Of a DNA stretch of 64,000 nt, positions 26,201 to 39,719 are shown one piece after another. Numbering within the stretch: the stretch's first letter is position 1; each line of letters begins with the position of its first letter. The notes under the pieces were generated by a model. It worked only from the letters and a program-made list of their open reading frames with translations, ran no database searches and was not told where the DNA came from. Source of the DNA: Rhopalosiphum padi. Lineage: Eukaryota; Arthropoda; Insecta; Hemiptera; Aphididae. A program made the position numbers and the translations under genes. Where the stretch lies: contig NC_083597.1 in NCBI RefSeq assembly GCF_020882245.1, positions 92,482,152 through 92,546,151 on the forward strand. The letters run 5' to 3'.

Positions 26201-28780
26201 ACTATTGAATACACTCTTGAAATGTTTTTATTTCGCTGAAAGAAAGTTACTGGTTCTATACAGCTTAATAATTTTTTTCTTCTATTCATGTCGAGTATAT
26301 GTTATATTTTTTTTACCATCTCAAAAATATAAATATTGCCATGTATAAATCACGTAATATAAAACCGCCGTTGATAATATTCGATGAAAAAATAATCTAT
26401 ACCGCATATACTTGATACAACAACAACAACAATAATAATAATAATAATAAAGTATATTTCGAGTTTCCAAGTAAAATAAAAATAAACAAATACATTTATT
26501 ATTATTATTATTGCAATGTTAGACGTTTTAACTATTATGAATAACAAAAAATAATTTAATTGGGACATCCGTCAACACGTACTCAAAATCATTGTTAACT
26601 TGCATATAATGTTTGAATTCATGGTTAAAAAATATGGTTATGAGTCATAAACATTAAACATTATACATAATCATTTACGCATCTGTATATATAGATACAT
26701 TGAATATTATGATATTTCTATTGACACAATTGAAATACATTCAGTGGCAAGTCATATATTATTGAGAGAGATTCGTTTTCCGTGTGATTGTTTCAGAGCA
26801 GATATATTTTATGTACCTCCGCAAAACACAGATAACACTAAAAAGACAATCAACATACTAAAAATCTTTTATATAGATATAAATTATCATGTATTTTATG
26901 GATTGTAAATCTATTAGCACAAATAGTACTATTGGTGATTAAAATATTATTACACCAACTGTTTTCATAAGCAAAACATACATTTACCAAATTTTGTATG
27001 ACATTAAAAAATGTAATTTTTAGATAGAGACACGACGTTTTTAATAATTAATAATGTCTTATAATTACATACTGTCACAAAAATAATAAATAATAATTAG
27101 TTATTTTAAAATAAAGCAAATTAAGATTTGCATTTTATTCAACAAGATGTGATTGTTCTTTTAATTACCCGCGTGATATTATTTATTTAAATAATGTTTG
27201 ATACATATATCAAAAATATTTATTAATATTTAAGTAATTGACATTAAACTCTTACTTTAGTTATACTCACAATAAATATTTCATAAGTCCCATAATGTAA
27301 TTCATTAATGTTGTCATTTTATACGATGATTTAGATTTAACTTGTAGCTAGCTAATTTCAGCATATTATAAAAAAGTTTTTTATTAACAAGATGATTAAC
27401 AGGTCTAACAAATGATTGATATATGTCTAGATTTCTGAACAATATTATATTATAATTTATCCAGATGGATAATGACAAAAAATTGATTGTGCTATTCTAT
27501 TTTATATTTATAATAAATACTATTTCAAAATTATCAAGCATTTTAAAATTAAAGTACCTTAGCATATTATGATAATCAATGACTAATTAGAAATAGTTTT
27601 AAAAAATAAAATAAAAAAAATTTAAGTATAGGTATTTCACTATCTTAAATAATAAACTACAGTCGAATTCATATTTTATTTTAAAATAATATTATGTCAC
27701 TCATAAAAACAGATATTTAAACCAATCAGAATTCTTAATAATTATTATTATTATTATCATGAGTCAAACTTAGTGGATGAGAGTTAAGTGGCAACTGTAC
27801 TATTTCATAGTAATATAATCCATTACATATGTACATATGTGCGTGTCGTATAATATTTCACAGTAGCAATAGTCAATATTTAAGTGAAAGTGTATAGAAA
27901 ATATATCCCTACGCTTGTAAGTTGATGACTATTTTATGCATATTTTAAGATAATAGTTTCAGTTTATTTTTTATATAGTACATTATAGTAGTTAATTATA
28001 TACAATTTTTAAGAACTATCTTTCGTATGTAAATTGTTTTAGTCACATATAACATATGATATTGAATCATCTAAGTATCGGTAATCGGTATATTCATTAA
28101 CTAATTAAACATTTTATACTATAACCAATTTGAAGTATCAAAAATTGAGATTATTTTATAATTTACAATATTTTGATTATTATTTAATTTTAATCATAAT
28201 TTAAAAATACTCTGCAACTTTATAATCAAGTGTGATACATTAATAAATATTTCCATTTATTACATTTTGAAACACAATGCAATTAACCGTAGTTCATTTT
28301 TTCGGTCAGTAATAATGTCCATTAAAATAATGAAATATACAATATGATAGCCAATTATACAGTAATCCTATTACGAGAGATTCTAAACTCTATCATAATA
28401 CTATATTTACTCATATTTATATTCAATGTCCAATTATTATTGTTTAACTACTATTGGTACACAGGAATTTTGATGGACACGTCATACAAAAGTGATTTGG
28501 AATTTTCAACTCGACCAAACAAGTTCCGAGTGTTCGGTATTTTAGATCAAATAGTTTTGAAAATTAAATAATTTTATTATCATCGTTGTATTGGTATGAA
28601 GTTATGGATAAAAATTAAAAATAAAACGCTAGTAATGAAAAACTTTTAAAAAATGTGGTTGAATATTGATATTGACGTGAAAACCAAAATGCATACAATA
28701 CGTGCATTATGGGTAACTATTATAATACTACTCTGCAAGTATTATTAATATCGTAGACCGTATATTATTATTATTATTAT
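23260..28780. other. AT-rich desert
   Basis: About 5.5 kb with no supported gene. It holds an A18 run at 25202-25219, an (ACA/ATA)n tract at 26417-26450 and shorter TAT runs. Two short overlapping plus-strand frames at 24070-24518 are AT-biased and match nothing I know. Confidence 0.5.
26417..26450. repeat. (CAA)n/(ATA)n compound microsatellite
   Basis: Four to five CAA units pass directly into about seven ATA units. Confidence 0.9.
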
Positions 28781-28789
28781 ACAACGTAA

Positions 28790-29120
28790 CCGATATGCCG
28801 TAGGGTATATATACAGAAGGGACGGTGTTTGATGGTACACCGCTACCCACTCCATCTACAGTTATACATAAAATGTGTATTATTATTACTGTTACACGCA
28901 TATAAGTATCTGTATATGTTATATATTTTCAGTTCGATCGGATTCTGTTGAGTATTATACAATGACGTTAGGTACACTACATACGATAGTGTGACGTAGT
29001 AGTATAATACACGAGCCATTTCAATAACCCAGCCGAACGGATCGGTTCTGCGGACCGAATACCTGCGCTCGGCTGATTTGCAATAAACTGGCGCAAGTCC
29101 GGTGAGCTAATAAGTAATAG
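28790..29120. other. CpG-richer island
   Basis: GC content rises here, with CG dinucleotides clustered at about 29020-29105. A good-looking acceptor (TATATATTTTCAG, ending near 28931) and a donor-like CCG|GTGAGC near 29102 occur on the plus strand, but all three frames between them have stops. If transcribed, this would be an untranslated exon. Otherwise it is a regulatory island. Confidence 0.3.
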
Positions 29121-29129
29121 AAATCTGGT

Positions 29130-29870
29130 GGAGAAAACAACGGACATATTATGTTAACAATGAACCATGACTGATATGCATCATGTACTATAAAATATAT
29201 TACTGTGATGTGTTGGGCAAATGCGCAAATGTTAACTGAACTAAAATATTTTAAATTCCCCTAAAAACATGTTGCTAATGTATTAGCACACCTAGACAAA
29301 TTTAAATCTGCCATCGCTATCATGTTTATATAATATATAATATACACTATCACAACAAAAACACTTCGATTAACTCCGTGTAAAAATGACTAAGTAAAAA
29401 AAAAACAGATCTTTAAGCACTATACAGATGTGATATCATAATAAATGCTAAGTAAATTGAATTAAAATACACTTATTTTGATTCAATAATTTATTTACTT
29501 AGCGAGAAATTATTTTTAGTAGAAATTTCCTTTATAATATTTTATATTTTAAATTATAATGACTTCTATTAGCTTTTGTTTATTTTGTTCATGTTATTTC
29601 GTGTGCCGTATAATATAAAGTATATTATAATTTCTCGCCAAACAAATAAATTATTAAAACAAATTAAGTGTACTTTAATTCAATTCACTTGGCATTTATA
29701 TATGATAAAAACATGGAGTTCGACGAAATTTTTTTTTTGTAATATCACCAATTTTTTACCACAATAATTTTTTTTTTTATTTTGCCTCGAGAATTATTAT
29801 TATTATTATTATATGTCTTTGCCATCATGGAAACATCTCTCTTTATTACTATTAATTACTAAGGTCATTA
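29130..29870. other. AT-rich DNA, nothing recognised
   Basis: Only a (TTA)n run near 29796-29812 and homopolymers. Confidence 0.5.
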
Positions 29871-29879
29871 TATATGAAC

Positions 29880-30067
29880 CAGTGACGGATCTAGGATGAT
29901 TTTTTTTTTTTGAGGGGGGGAGGAGGATTTTTCATATTATTATATATCATAATACGAGATAATTGTTTAAGCACAATACTTTGGATTTGATTTTAGGCTT
30001 TAGTGCTTTACAAATATAATATAAATTTAAAGAGAGAGTTCGCCCCCCCCCCTTGAATCCGCCACTA
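29880..30067. mobile_element. hAT-like MITE with CAGTGRCGGATC ends
   Basis: The left end reads CAGTGACGGATCTAGG. The right end, reverse complemented, reads AGTGGCGGATTCAAGG. G- and T-runs lie inside the left end and a C-run inside the right end, the familiar layout of CAGTGGCGGATC-type insect elements. The length is 188 bp with no coding capacity. hAT insertions make 8-bp duplications; the flanks ATATGAAC and ATTTAAAT agree at only 5 of 8 positions, so the copy is old or the boundary is off by a base. Confidence 0.72.
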
Positions 30068-30069
30068 AT

Positions 30070-31870
30070 TTAAATCAAAGATTTTATTTTTTTTTACTAA
30101 ACTTGTTTAGCGGCCGTGGTGACAGATCGCTGAACATAAACTATAAGTTTTTTATCAATTTTTAAGCTAATACTAGTAATAATTACAATTATTCAGCAAA
30201 TTACATTAAATAAAATATAATACATTTAAGATTAGGTATAAACAGAGAACACGTGAGACAGTGAAACACACAAATGATATAATGAAGCGATAGTTGATAA
30301 CGAAATGAAACAAATAATGAAATATTAAATACATCAATTCGTGAAATAGTAATAATGAAATGCGTTGTTATTTCTTCCCACCTAAGCCACCAATGTCTTG
30401 TACCTACTACGTACACAAATGGAGTTCGGAAACCGGTCGTCGCGACAACGCGAGGTGCAGCCGCCGCACCATGATTCCAGATTTCTTTATAATTTTTCAT
30501 TAAAAAATTTGCACGTTTCCTTTAATAACTTAATTTCTAACCATAAGATTTAGATTATTTTTGCAAAAGGATCATCTGCACAATTTTCCTGATTTTTTCC
30601 AACTTATTAGGTATTAATTGATTAAGTAAATAATTAGTTAAGTGCAGTTAAAAAAAAAACCAAAATATACACTTTTTAAACGGGCAACTCCTGCTCTGAC
30701 ATAATATACAATGTCGTGTTTCCGCTTTATTTTTTGTTACTTAGCTCTTGCCACGATCGTGGCACTGGATTTTTTCTATTAAATATTTGTTTATATCAAC
30801 AAAACGAAAATCAACAAACTTCTGTATAGGTACATCATTATACATAAAAATGAGTTGTTTATTTATAACTAATTAACTATATCAATACTGTTATAGACTA
30901 GTAAATCTCTAATAGTTTAAGTTAGGTACGTCTGTATGTTAGTAAAAAGAAATAGAGTCAATTAATCAAATTCAATACGTACCAAATTAACATTTAATTG
31001 TTTCTACAGCGGATGATAGATTATAATAATAAGACTAATAACGAGAATTAAAATAATTAACATAGTCACATAAGTATCAAATTACATTATAATAAAAAAA
31101 AACTAATAAGTAATAATTATCAATAATCGTCGATCATTGTCATTCGATATTATTAGTCGTTTCAATTTGTCTACACATTACGCTATAATTGTTTATTTTT
31201 AGACCAAAAAAAAAAAAAAAAACTGTCAACTTAATGTAGACAGAATGGCAGACATCTCGTCTCAACTATTATCTATATTTTCAACAATTTTACAGTAAAT
31301 CTTATTAGATATTTATTGGTTAATAAATTCGAGAACATTTTCATTACCTATTAATAAATTCAAAAATGTTAAAATTTACAACAAAACAATTAATATTTAT
31401 TATTTTTTAATACACCACATAATACAATGTGTTAATACTTAATATTGTGTCATTTAATTTTTATAAAAGCCATTTATAATATTAAAAATTGTATATTCCA
31501 CCCCAGGTGTACACCTATGTGGCTATGTCACCTAACCGTTGAACTGGGCATGAGTATTAGACTTATGTAAATTCTCCTAAAAACATATGATAAGTATATT
31601 ACACTTATATTAATCCCCCTAAAAGAGATAATAAAAATAATTTAAATTACATTTATATTTATTTATTAATACCTTACAAGATTCCTATACTTTTATTTAA
31701 TCGTCAATAAAAAATAATAATAAATTAGTTACACAATAAAAAAATACTACATTTCGTTATATATAAACAGTTTCATATTATTAAAACAATAAATATAATG
31801 TTAATTAAACTAGAATGATGGTAAATATGAATTTTTTTAAATTTAAAATATGAATAAAGAAGTTTAAATT
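30070..31870. other. Mostly AT-rich DNA
   Basis: It contains a GC-richer patch at about 30400-30475 and an A18 run at 31206-31223. A 99-codon minus-strand frame over the patch (from 30500) starts at an ATG but shows no motif or splice signals. No gene is called. Confidence 0.4.
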
Positions 31871-31872
31871 GT

Positions 31873-32135
31873 TTATGGCTTAGTATAGACTATAGAGTAT
31901 AGACCATTCAGGTCCTTCTTCGCAACCACCACTTCCCTCCAACTGTCTCTATCCGTGGCTAGCTCTTCACCGTTCATGATTCCCAGCATATCCAGGACTT
32001 AATTAACCCTGTCTATCCATATTTGTATTGGATAGTCGAACGGTATTTCGCTCTTCGGCTTTCAGCTGGTGACTTGACCGATTGTCTGTTCACTACCTCG
32101 CCATACATGTCCTGCCCAGCTTATCCTTAGGTTAT
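31873..32135 (-). pseudogene. C-terminal relic of a non-LTR retrotransposon ORF2
   Basis: Translated on the minus strand from about 32135, the sequence reads LRISWAGHVWR, then with one interrupting stop WIDRV, then ATDRDSWREVVVAKKDLNG, ending at a TAA at 31873-31875. This order (RWAGHVxR, a GRP/WxD segment, an ATDRxxWR block near the end) is the known C-terminal tail of arthropod endonuclease/reverse-transcriptase LINE proteins. The GRP-type block is degraded and at least two in-frame stops are present (within TS*KP and VN*VL). No reverse transcriptase core lies upstream, so this is a truncated, dead 3' fragment. Confidence 0.75.
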
Positions 32136-32305
32136 AGTATAATTATATAAATACAATACGATATTACCTGACCGCCTTCAAGTGGTGTTTCTGGGCAATG
32201 TTAAATAGTTCTAATATTTTAAAATAGTAAATTGTTTTTAGGGGAATTTACTATTTAACTTTTTAGTGGTGTTTACATGTGCCTGATGTGTGGTCACCAC
32301 TGTAC

Positions 32306-32369
32306 CTGTCCCAACGTGCCTCATCGAAAACACCACACCAGCGATTAAATAGAACGTATGTCGTCTCAT
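32306..32369 (-). CDS. Weak candidate first exon with signal-peptide-like start
   Basis: On the minus strand an ATG at 32369 opens MRRHTFYLIAGVVFSMRH: two Arg residues, then a hydrophobic core of about nine residues, signal-peptide-like. A donor ACAG|GTACAG would end the exon at 32306 in phase 1, the same phase as the exon at 4601-4673. The donor lacks the +5 G, and the frame otherwise continues to a TAA after 16 more codons, so the splice is doubtful. A CpG-rich island (32640-33330) lies upstream in the right place for a minus-strand promoter. It could be an alternative first exon, or chance. Confidence 0.2.
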
Positions 32370-32639
32370 CTTGAGCACGATATCAATACATTTTGGAATA
32401 CCGTCAACCGGTTCTATCAAATATCGTAACGTGAACAATGCAATACAAACGAGTCGATGTAAAAATTAGAAACAGGACAACAGTACAACGGAAAGATTAA
32501 TAATAATAAAAAATAAAAAAAGCAACCCGAAATACTTGCGCTCGTATATACGTAGAACGACAAAATGTATCTAAATAATATAATAGCTAAATATTATTTT
32601 ATGTACGCTTACATGGTCGTATGGGCGAATAAGGTATTC

Positions 32640-33330
32640 TCGAGTTGAACCTCATTGCTTCTTATAACAACTACTATTACACCTACACCTATCGCAGGTA
32701 GTCGTCCGTCGGGTAAGGACTTACGTTCCGTTTAAAACGTACGCGTGTCACGGGTATGAAAAAAAAATTATGAATTCGCGCGCGCCCAATGAAACACGCC
32801 CGTGAATATTTAATGCACAACGCGACAGGGTATATTAAATGCGCGCGCGCGTCCATATATTATAGTGCAGTATCATTATTATTGTTGTGTCTGTAGATAG
32901 CGAGGTAGTATATTATTATTATCACACGTATTCGTGTACACGCGGACACGGAAAAAAGTCGAACGGCTGTATATCATATACCTAACCTACACGTTTTCCC
33001 TCTCATGTATAAAAACGCAGCCGACGACGACGCCTCCGTGCAGAGTCCCGCAAAAGATCCGTTCGATATACTCCCGGTGGGACCCATTTCCCCCCCCCCC
33101 CCATTGCTACTGCGTCGCACGGCAAATTCTGTAGCGAAGTTACATTTTTTTTTTGTTTTTCGTTTCATTTCGTTTTTGTTTTTTTATTCCGTGTACCGAC
33201 AATTGTTAGAAAGGGAAATGACCGCGTGACCCGGTCGCGTCCCAGTGGCATAGATCACTCGCCCGATGTCCCCGGAGTGCGAATAAAAACTGATATGTGT
33301 TTTAGGGACGAAGACTACGACGAAAAAAAA
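32640..33330. promoter_or_regulatory. CpG-rich island, possible promoter
   Basis: Dense CG dinucleotides, GC-alternating runs (about 32776-32785 and 32841-32853) and a C13 run at 33090-33102. On the plus strand TATAAAA sits at about 33008, but the frames behind it (33005-33229) are Pro- and Phe-run artefacts of homopolymers. On the minus strand GAAC|GTAAGTCC near 32725 is a good donor that could end a non-coding first exon. Orientation is unresolved. Confidence 0.35.
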
Positions 33331-33339
33331 AACTAACAC

Positions 33340-34960
33340 AACGACGTCCATTAGGGATTTTGTGCGAAATCTAAATCAGAATTTTTCAACGAATTCAATG
33401 TTACGAGACAAAAATTTAGTTATACAATGATGTAGGTCGTTGTAGGACGCAGGTATATAGTACGTACTTTCTCGTTTTGATCACGTGCGTTGCACGGGTG
33501 TTTACCTGAACCCTGACATCCGTACAAACTACAAAGTTACATAGTTTATGAAAATTCAAATATTTTTTTTTAACGGACCTATCTAAAAATATTTCCAATT
33601 TTCAACATTTATTTTTTTATATTTTTATTAGATAATTTATGCGAAATATAATTATATACATCAAATATACACTATATTTTTGTCATTTATCAAACAACTC
33701 AAAAAAAAAAAAAATATAAAATAAAATTATTTTAATACTTAATTATTCGTGATTTTTTATATTAAATAGTTATTATTTCAAACTGAAATTGTATCAATAC
33801 GCTTTAATTCATTATTTTTAGTAAAACACTGTTAACTTCAATATAATTTATCAATTTTTTTAACTCTATACACTCGTTATTTTATATACGATTCAGTAGA
33901 ACGAGCATTTTAATGAGCGATAAACTAAAAATCATTGATTTTCATTTTAAATTGAAGTTGTTTTATTGTTCATCATCATGAAAACTTGATTGTGTAAATT
34001 GATATAACCATTGACTAAGATATAAAATAATTACCACGATACATAAAATTCAAGGTGCTATTAACTTTAATTGAATTTAAAATGTTGTTTTAAATTGTTA
34101 CTTCTGATATTGAAAACGTAGAAAACGTAATAACTAGGGCTAAGAATATACATAGAAATTGGCAATTAAATATTTGTCTACGATATTTTGTTTTATAGAA
34201 AGCAAAACTAGAAATCCGTCCTATTCAATGAGGAGTTTAAAAATATAATGTTTAAAAATACATATTTTTCTAACTTTTAACAAATTTCAAAAAAAAAAAA
34301 ATGTCTGAATCTTAATTTTATAAATTTGTATGTTTATTTAATATTTTCTAAAATCTTAATATCTTATTTTATTTCACAGTAATAAATTATATTTATTATT
34401 AATTTATACTCAATTATTTGATATAAGTATTTTGTTTTTGTGGAAACTAGCTAATAGCCAAATTCTCAACTATACCTAAACTTTTTAATATAATAAAATA
34501 CCATATTTTTAGTATGGCATGAAGGTATATTATATCCTAAATACGTATTAAATTGTATTTCCAATCAGTATTTTACATATTTAATAAATACTGGTTGTAT
34601 CATTTAATAAAGATACATACTATTTCCTGATGTACTATAATTCAACTCATAAATAAGTAATAATAGTAATAACAAGTTATAATTATATTTCAAGTATTAA
34701 ATATTTTTTTTGTATATTTTATCGTATTCAACATTTATAATTTACCAGACCTTATAATTACTAAATTTAAAAGTTGCAATTTACTAAATAAACAATAATT
34801 AAGGACATTTAACACCATTATTTTTATAATCATTTCATAATATGCTCTACATTTTAAGCATTCAAGTATTGTAAAAAAATATGTTTAACTGAAACAGTTT
34901 CAATATATATTTTGCATTAAACCTACAAAATATAGATTATAATATTTATTTTTAATGAAA
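33340..34960. other. AT-rich desert
   Basis: No gene recognised. A CpG hairpin word shared with 59.06 kb lies at 33484-33497. Confidence 0.5.
33484..33497. repeat. CpG hairpin word CGTGCGTTGCACGG (copy 1)
   Basis: CGTGC and GCACG pair around a GTT loop. The identical 14-mer occurs at 59059-59072. Short GC hairpins near an end are a feature of some DNA transposons, including Helitrons, but no matching terminus is secure here. Confidence 0.4.
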
Positions 34961-36110
34961 TTATATATATTAAGAATGAATACTATCGAATAGTGCATCA
35001 ATCGTTTTATTAAGCTTAAGCTTTATCGTTCGTTAGCGTTATTATAATAATATTAGGCTAACCGTTAATAATATTCATATAGAGCGAAAATCAATCGATT
35101 GATCATTATTAATACCGGTTGACCGTCAGCGTTTATCGTACGCGACAAATGCATTCGTGTCCAAAATTAATTCGATGAAAATCAACGAAAACCTACAAAA
35201 TCGAATACACAGAAACATATTATTTACTCAACTATGCGCCTACGTGTATTATTCATGCTTCCATCATAACGCATTCGGTTTGTTGTTTACACGAATACAC
35301 ACACTAGGTACTTCGGCGTGTAGATTTCTGGTGGTGTTATTTTCACACAGTTTGCGAGAGAAAAAGTTGACACTTTGAACCCAGAAATGTTTTTTATGGA
35401 TTAAAAGCATGAAAAAAAAACCAAGTAGAAAAAAACAACGCGTGTTTTGAATTCGAAATCGAGGCCTGGTGTTGCCATTGCAAACACTGTCACTATCCGC
35501 CGGGAGTAAATTATTTTCCATTACAAATAATCCCTTCGCACTTTCATCCACGGCAAATCGGTTTTTTCTTATAATAGCTCTCCAGGGTGAGTATATTATA
35601 TACACTTATGTTTTGTTTTATTTTACCCCCCCCCCTCCCCCTTTCACTTTTTCAGTTATCATTTCACGTGCGGCATCGTACAATCCGAGAGATGACTGCT
35701 AGGCAGTAGTTGTTTTCATGAGGTATATGTACATACGTCACTCTTTGTATTTGCATTAAGACTACGACGATGATCGCTCAACGTCGCGCTAATAAATAAA
35801 ACCACAGACGCAGATAAACGAAAACACAATAAAACGTACATATACAATTTTCAAATTAAAACGTTCAAATTGTATTATGGCAGTGTGCCGGACGGGTTGT
35901 GTGTTCCGTTCCTCCGGGAATCCGCACTTGCACTAAATGCAATTTTCTCATTATCGTCACGGCAAACAAGAAACAAACATTCGCACGTTTATATAAACTG
36001 ATACTTGGCATTATTTTGATTCGCTGTAAATAGTGTCTCGGGACACTTAGACTCGCGCATAGCTTTAGTTTATCATAATTTTCTCGGGACACCTCTTGAA
36101 TATTTTACAC
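34960..36110. other. CpG-richer region, possible regulatory DNA
   Basis: Mixed sequence with many CG dinucleotides and a C-rich tract at 35626-35641. GTTTATATAAAC, a palindromic TATA-like site, lies near 35988-35999. On the plus strand CTCCAGG|GTGAGTATA near 35586 is an excellent donor, but the frame into it has no ATG. A 113-codon minus-strand frame (35264-35605) has no supporting signal. An untranslated first exon on the plus strand is possible. Confidence 0.3.
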
Positions 36111-36119
36111 ATTCCACAT

Positions 36120-39100
36120 CTGTTTTGGTATATAAATACAATATAGACTATAGAGAATATTTTGTATCTTTAAAATATAATTATGCACTTAACAAACAGA
36201 TACAACGTAGTAACTGAAAAATAATAAGAATTTTTGTTCCTACGTTTTTTGTGTTACATTGTATACGAAGTCTGTACATTTTAGTTTATCGATTTCCAAA
36301 TAAATGAAAATATAAAGTTTATTTTCCTATAATTTACGAAAGTATGCAGGCATTTATATCTAAACCACCTTTTTACAAATATTGAAATATGTAGTAACAA
36401 TTGTTGATTACAACGGTCATATTTAGATTTAAAACACGATTCAACACTTGAATTTATATAAAATACTAAAATAAATATAAAATATTGTATAATTATGTAT
36501 ATCGATGATAATAAAATTAAAAAAAAAAATGATACACTTTCTAATGCACTGAGGTGTTTAAATCTGACAGTAATAAGTAATAACTATGAATAAATTTACT
36601 ATAGGTATTAATATTTAGCATTGTCACCTTCTATAATTTGCAACTCTATAAAAGCATCCACATTTTCCCAATGTGTTACTACTTATTACTTGTACATTGT
36701 AATGTTAAAAAAAAAATAATATAAATGTATATATTAATATATTATGTTGATACACTAAGCATTTCACATATCTTGCATAATATCCTCTGTTTATTACAAT
36801 ATTGATTTTTTAAATTTGTAGCTATTACAATCAGTCTAAAAACTATTTTGAATTACTATTTATTTATTTTATTCCATTATTTTTTATTTTTGTCCTTGCT
36901 CATTATTATTTATAGTTATTTAACTCAAAAACAACTGATTTTAACTTTATATACATAGAATTTTCAAGAAAATCATTCCTTCAACATTTTTTAATAAAAA
37001 AAATTTAAAAGAGTATTTTTTAGTTTAAAAAATAAATTTTTATAATCTCAATGCGTTACCTAAATTATATAAACAATATAAGTATTTGAAAACATTATGA
37101 TCCTTGAGTAGACAAACTTAAAATTCTCAAAAAGTTTTTCATGATCAAAGAACATACCAACTTACTAGATCTAGTTTTCTACCATAGGCGAAATTACAAG
37201 GTAATCATTCTTGAAGTTGAAGATTAATTTTTTTCCTTTTTTGAACATTTTCTAAAATTAACTGTAAAAATTCACTGCTCAGCTCAAAATCTAAAAATAT
37301 ATTTGTTTTAATGAACATTACAATGATAAATGTTAATTTTCTCAATTAGTTTTTAAGTATAGGTATGACGTATAAACAATAGTTACCTATATACTTCAAT
37401 TTCAATTCAGAATTGTACTCTAAATTATAATGAGTAAGGAGTTAATTTAATCCAATACTATGTTTACTTGGGAAACTTTACTATAGACTTCTTTGTTATA
37501 ATACTTGGCATTACGTCATTTAATATGTCAATGTAGTCTATCATAAAATTATTATGATGTATTTTGATAAATTAAATTCGTAAATTATAAATAATTATTT
37601 TTTTACATCAATGTCCAGTTTTTTTTTTTTTATTTTTTTTTTTTAAATGTCTTTCATAGTAAATTATATGTGTTTGCTCTAAATAAACACTTATCAAAAA
37701 TTATTTAATGTATAAATCAGAATAGGTAATTAATTTTAAAAAAAAATTCTGTAAGTAAATAATTTTAAATCACATATTATTTTCATTTTCGAGTACAATT
37801 TGATATATTTTTTTTATTAAATGTATTTGTTTTTAATAACCACATTACATTCCTTTGTATTCGTGCTGCATGAGTTAGAGGAAAATAATGCATACACTGA
37901 AAACTGTCTGAAAATGTTTACATAAACACCCGAGGGATATCAGTGGGTAGACAACTTTACTAGTATAAAATCTATGTCATTTATAATTATAATCAACGTG
38001 CGTGTACCTCATATGAAATGTTTTAATATAAGGTACCCACTTACTCTACATAGTAGTGGTTGGTAACCAACACTCGTAATAAACTCCGTACAGTCGACTA
38101 TTATTTAGGTATCACGTGGGTAATACTATTAAAATAAATAAACTGTCTGTATTTTATCAGTCGTTATTAAATGTCAGTGGTGTGCTAATGATTATAATTT
38201 TAACATTTACCGATAAGATAATATCCACAGTATATAAAACCCTAGAAACCCCACAAGTAATATTATGAAGAAATTAAAAAAAAAAATAGTGCAGAATATT
38301 CAACAACTAAAATCACGTTAAAAATTATTATTTTCAAATTGAAATATAATATAATATTATAATGATACATATATTTCGTATATAATATATACTATATATA
38401 TATTCTGTATTAAATTATTTTTCTTATTTTATACTTAAAAAATGTATTGCTGTAATGGGTTCTGTGGTAAAAAAATATGTATATATATACCATCTATTTT
38501 TTTAAAAGAACCTAAAAATATGCTTACTCGTTTTAAAAAAATATATACCATAAAAATGTTAAATTTTTTCTTTGTAAGACACTGAAAATAAATTTAGTTT
38601 AGCACCCTCGAAAATTGTTTTTTTTTTTTTTGAAAAACCTACTTATGGCTTGCACAAACAGTTTTTGACTTATCATTTAGAACCATTTCCTGTTGATAAC
38701 TAGGTAAAAAATCAATTGTTTTACTGAAGTCATTAGACCGGAGTAATGAATTAGTTATTCCACTCATTTAGAAAGTTTTTTTGCATCATTGTTTAAATAC
38801 ATAAATCAAAAGTGATTTTTTTAAGGACCCCTAAAAATGATACAAAAACCCAAATCATGAAATATTATAGTGACATTTAAAGAACAAGTATAATATATAA
38901 TGAACCAATATCTATTAGATTATCAATTAACATATATCATTATAACTAATTTAAAGCTTTTCTTCAGATTCTAAATATGATGTTTTATGCATAATGTATG
39001 ACTAATATTGACCGAGTCTATTGTAACTTCAATATTAATTGTAAACAAAAAGCACGTGTAGGTATTATAAAAAACAGTACCCGTTTCGACGTAGGTAAGG

Positions 39101-39710
39101 TAGGTATTATCTATTATTGAGTGCATTTTAAATTTCATATTAAATAATATAACCAAAATAAAATAATGATGAAATCAAATATAATATGCTTCATAATTAA
39201 ACAAATTTAGCACTTTTTTAATAATAAATAAAACTATGGATTTTTATTGTTTAGTTTCCAAAATAAAATGTAACTGATAAATTCACAATTATAATTGTTA
39301 TTAATTAAACGATTAAAATAAATAAATACTATAAGTATAATATTATATTGATTAAAAAATCGTTCGAAGCTTTTTTCAAATGTGAAATACTATACTACCA
39401 ACATTTTATACGATTATTTATATTACCGGAGTACAAATATACACACAAATTTGATAGATTGGTACTAAAATTATAAAAATTAATACATATAAATTAAAAA
39501 AATATTCATTACCTTTATGAACAACGTTTTATTTGGAATCATATTGTATTCTAGGAGTACTTTATACGTATTTAATAATTAGGTGTCTTATTTTTGAAAA
39601 TATATTTATGAAAATAACTTATATGTATAATATATATATATTATATTATATTATACTGTATATGTATTTATTAGTTCATAAAAAACCGATTTTCTTAAAT
39701 TAAATCAGTT
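36120..39710. other. AT-rich desert
   Basis: About 3.6 kb without a recognisable gene or element. It has homopolymer-rich patches (37620-37645, 38618-38631) and TA-rich tracts near 38390-38402. Confidence 0.5.
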
Positions 39711-39719
39711 AACTCTTTT

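Noticed and set aside
32934..33229. Plus-strand frames with Pro and Phe runs behind a TATAAAA
   Set aside because: The runs come from a C13 tract and T homopolymers, and the TATAAAA lies inside the frame start rather than 30 bp upstream of a leader.
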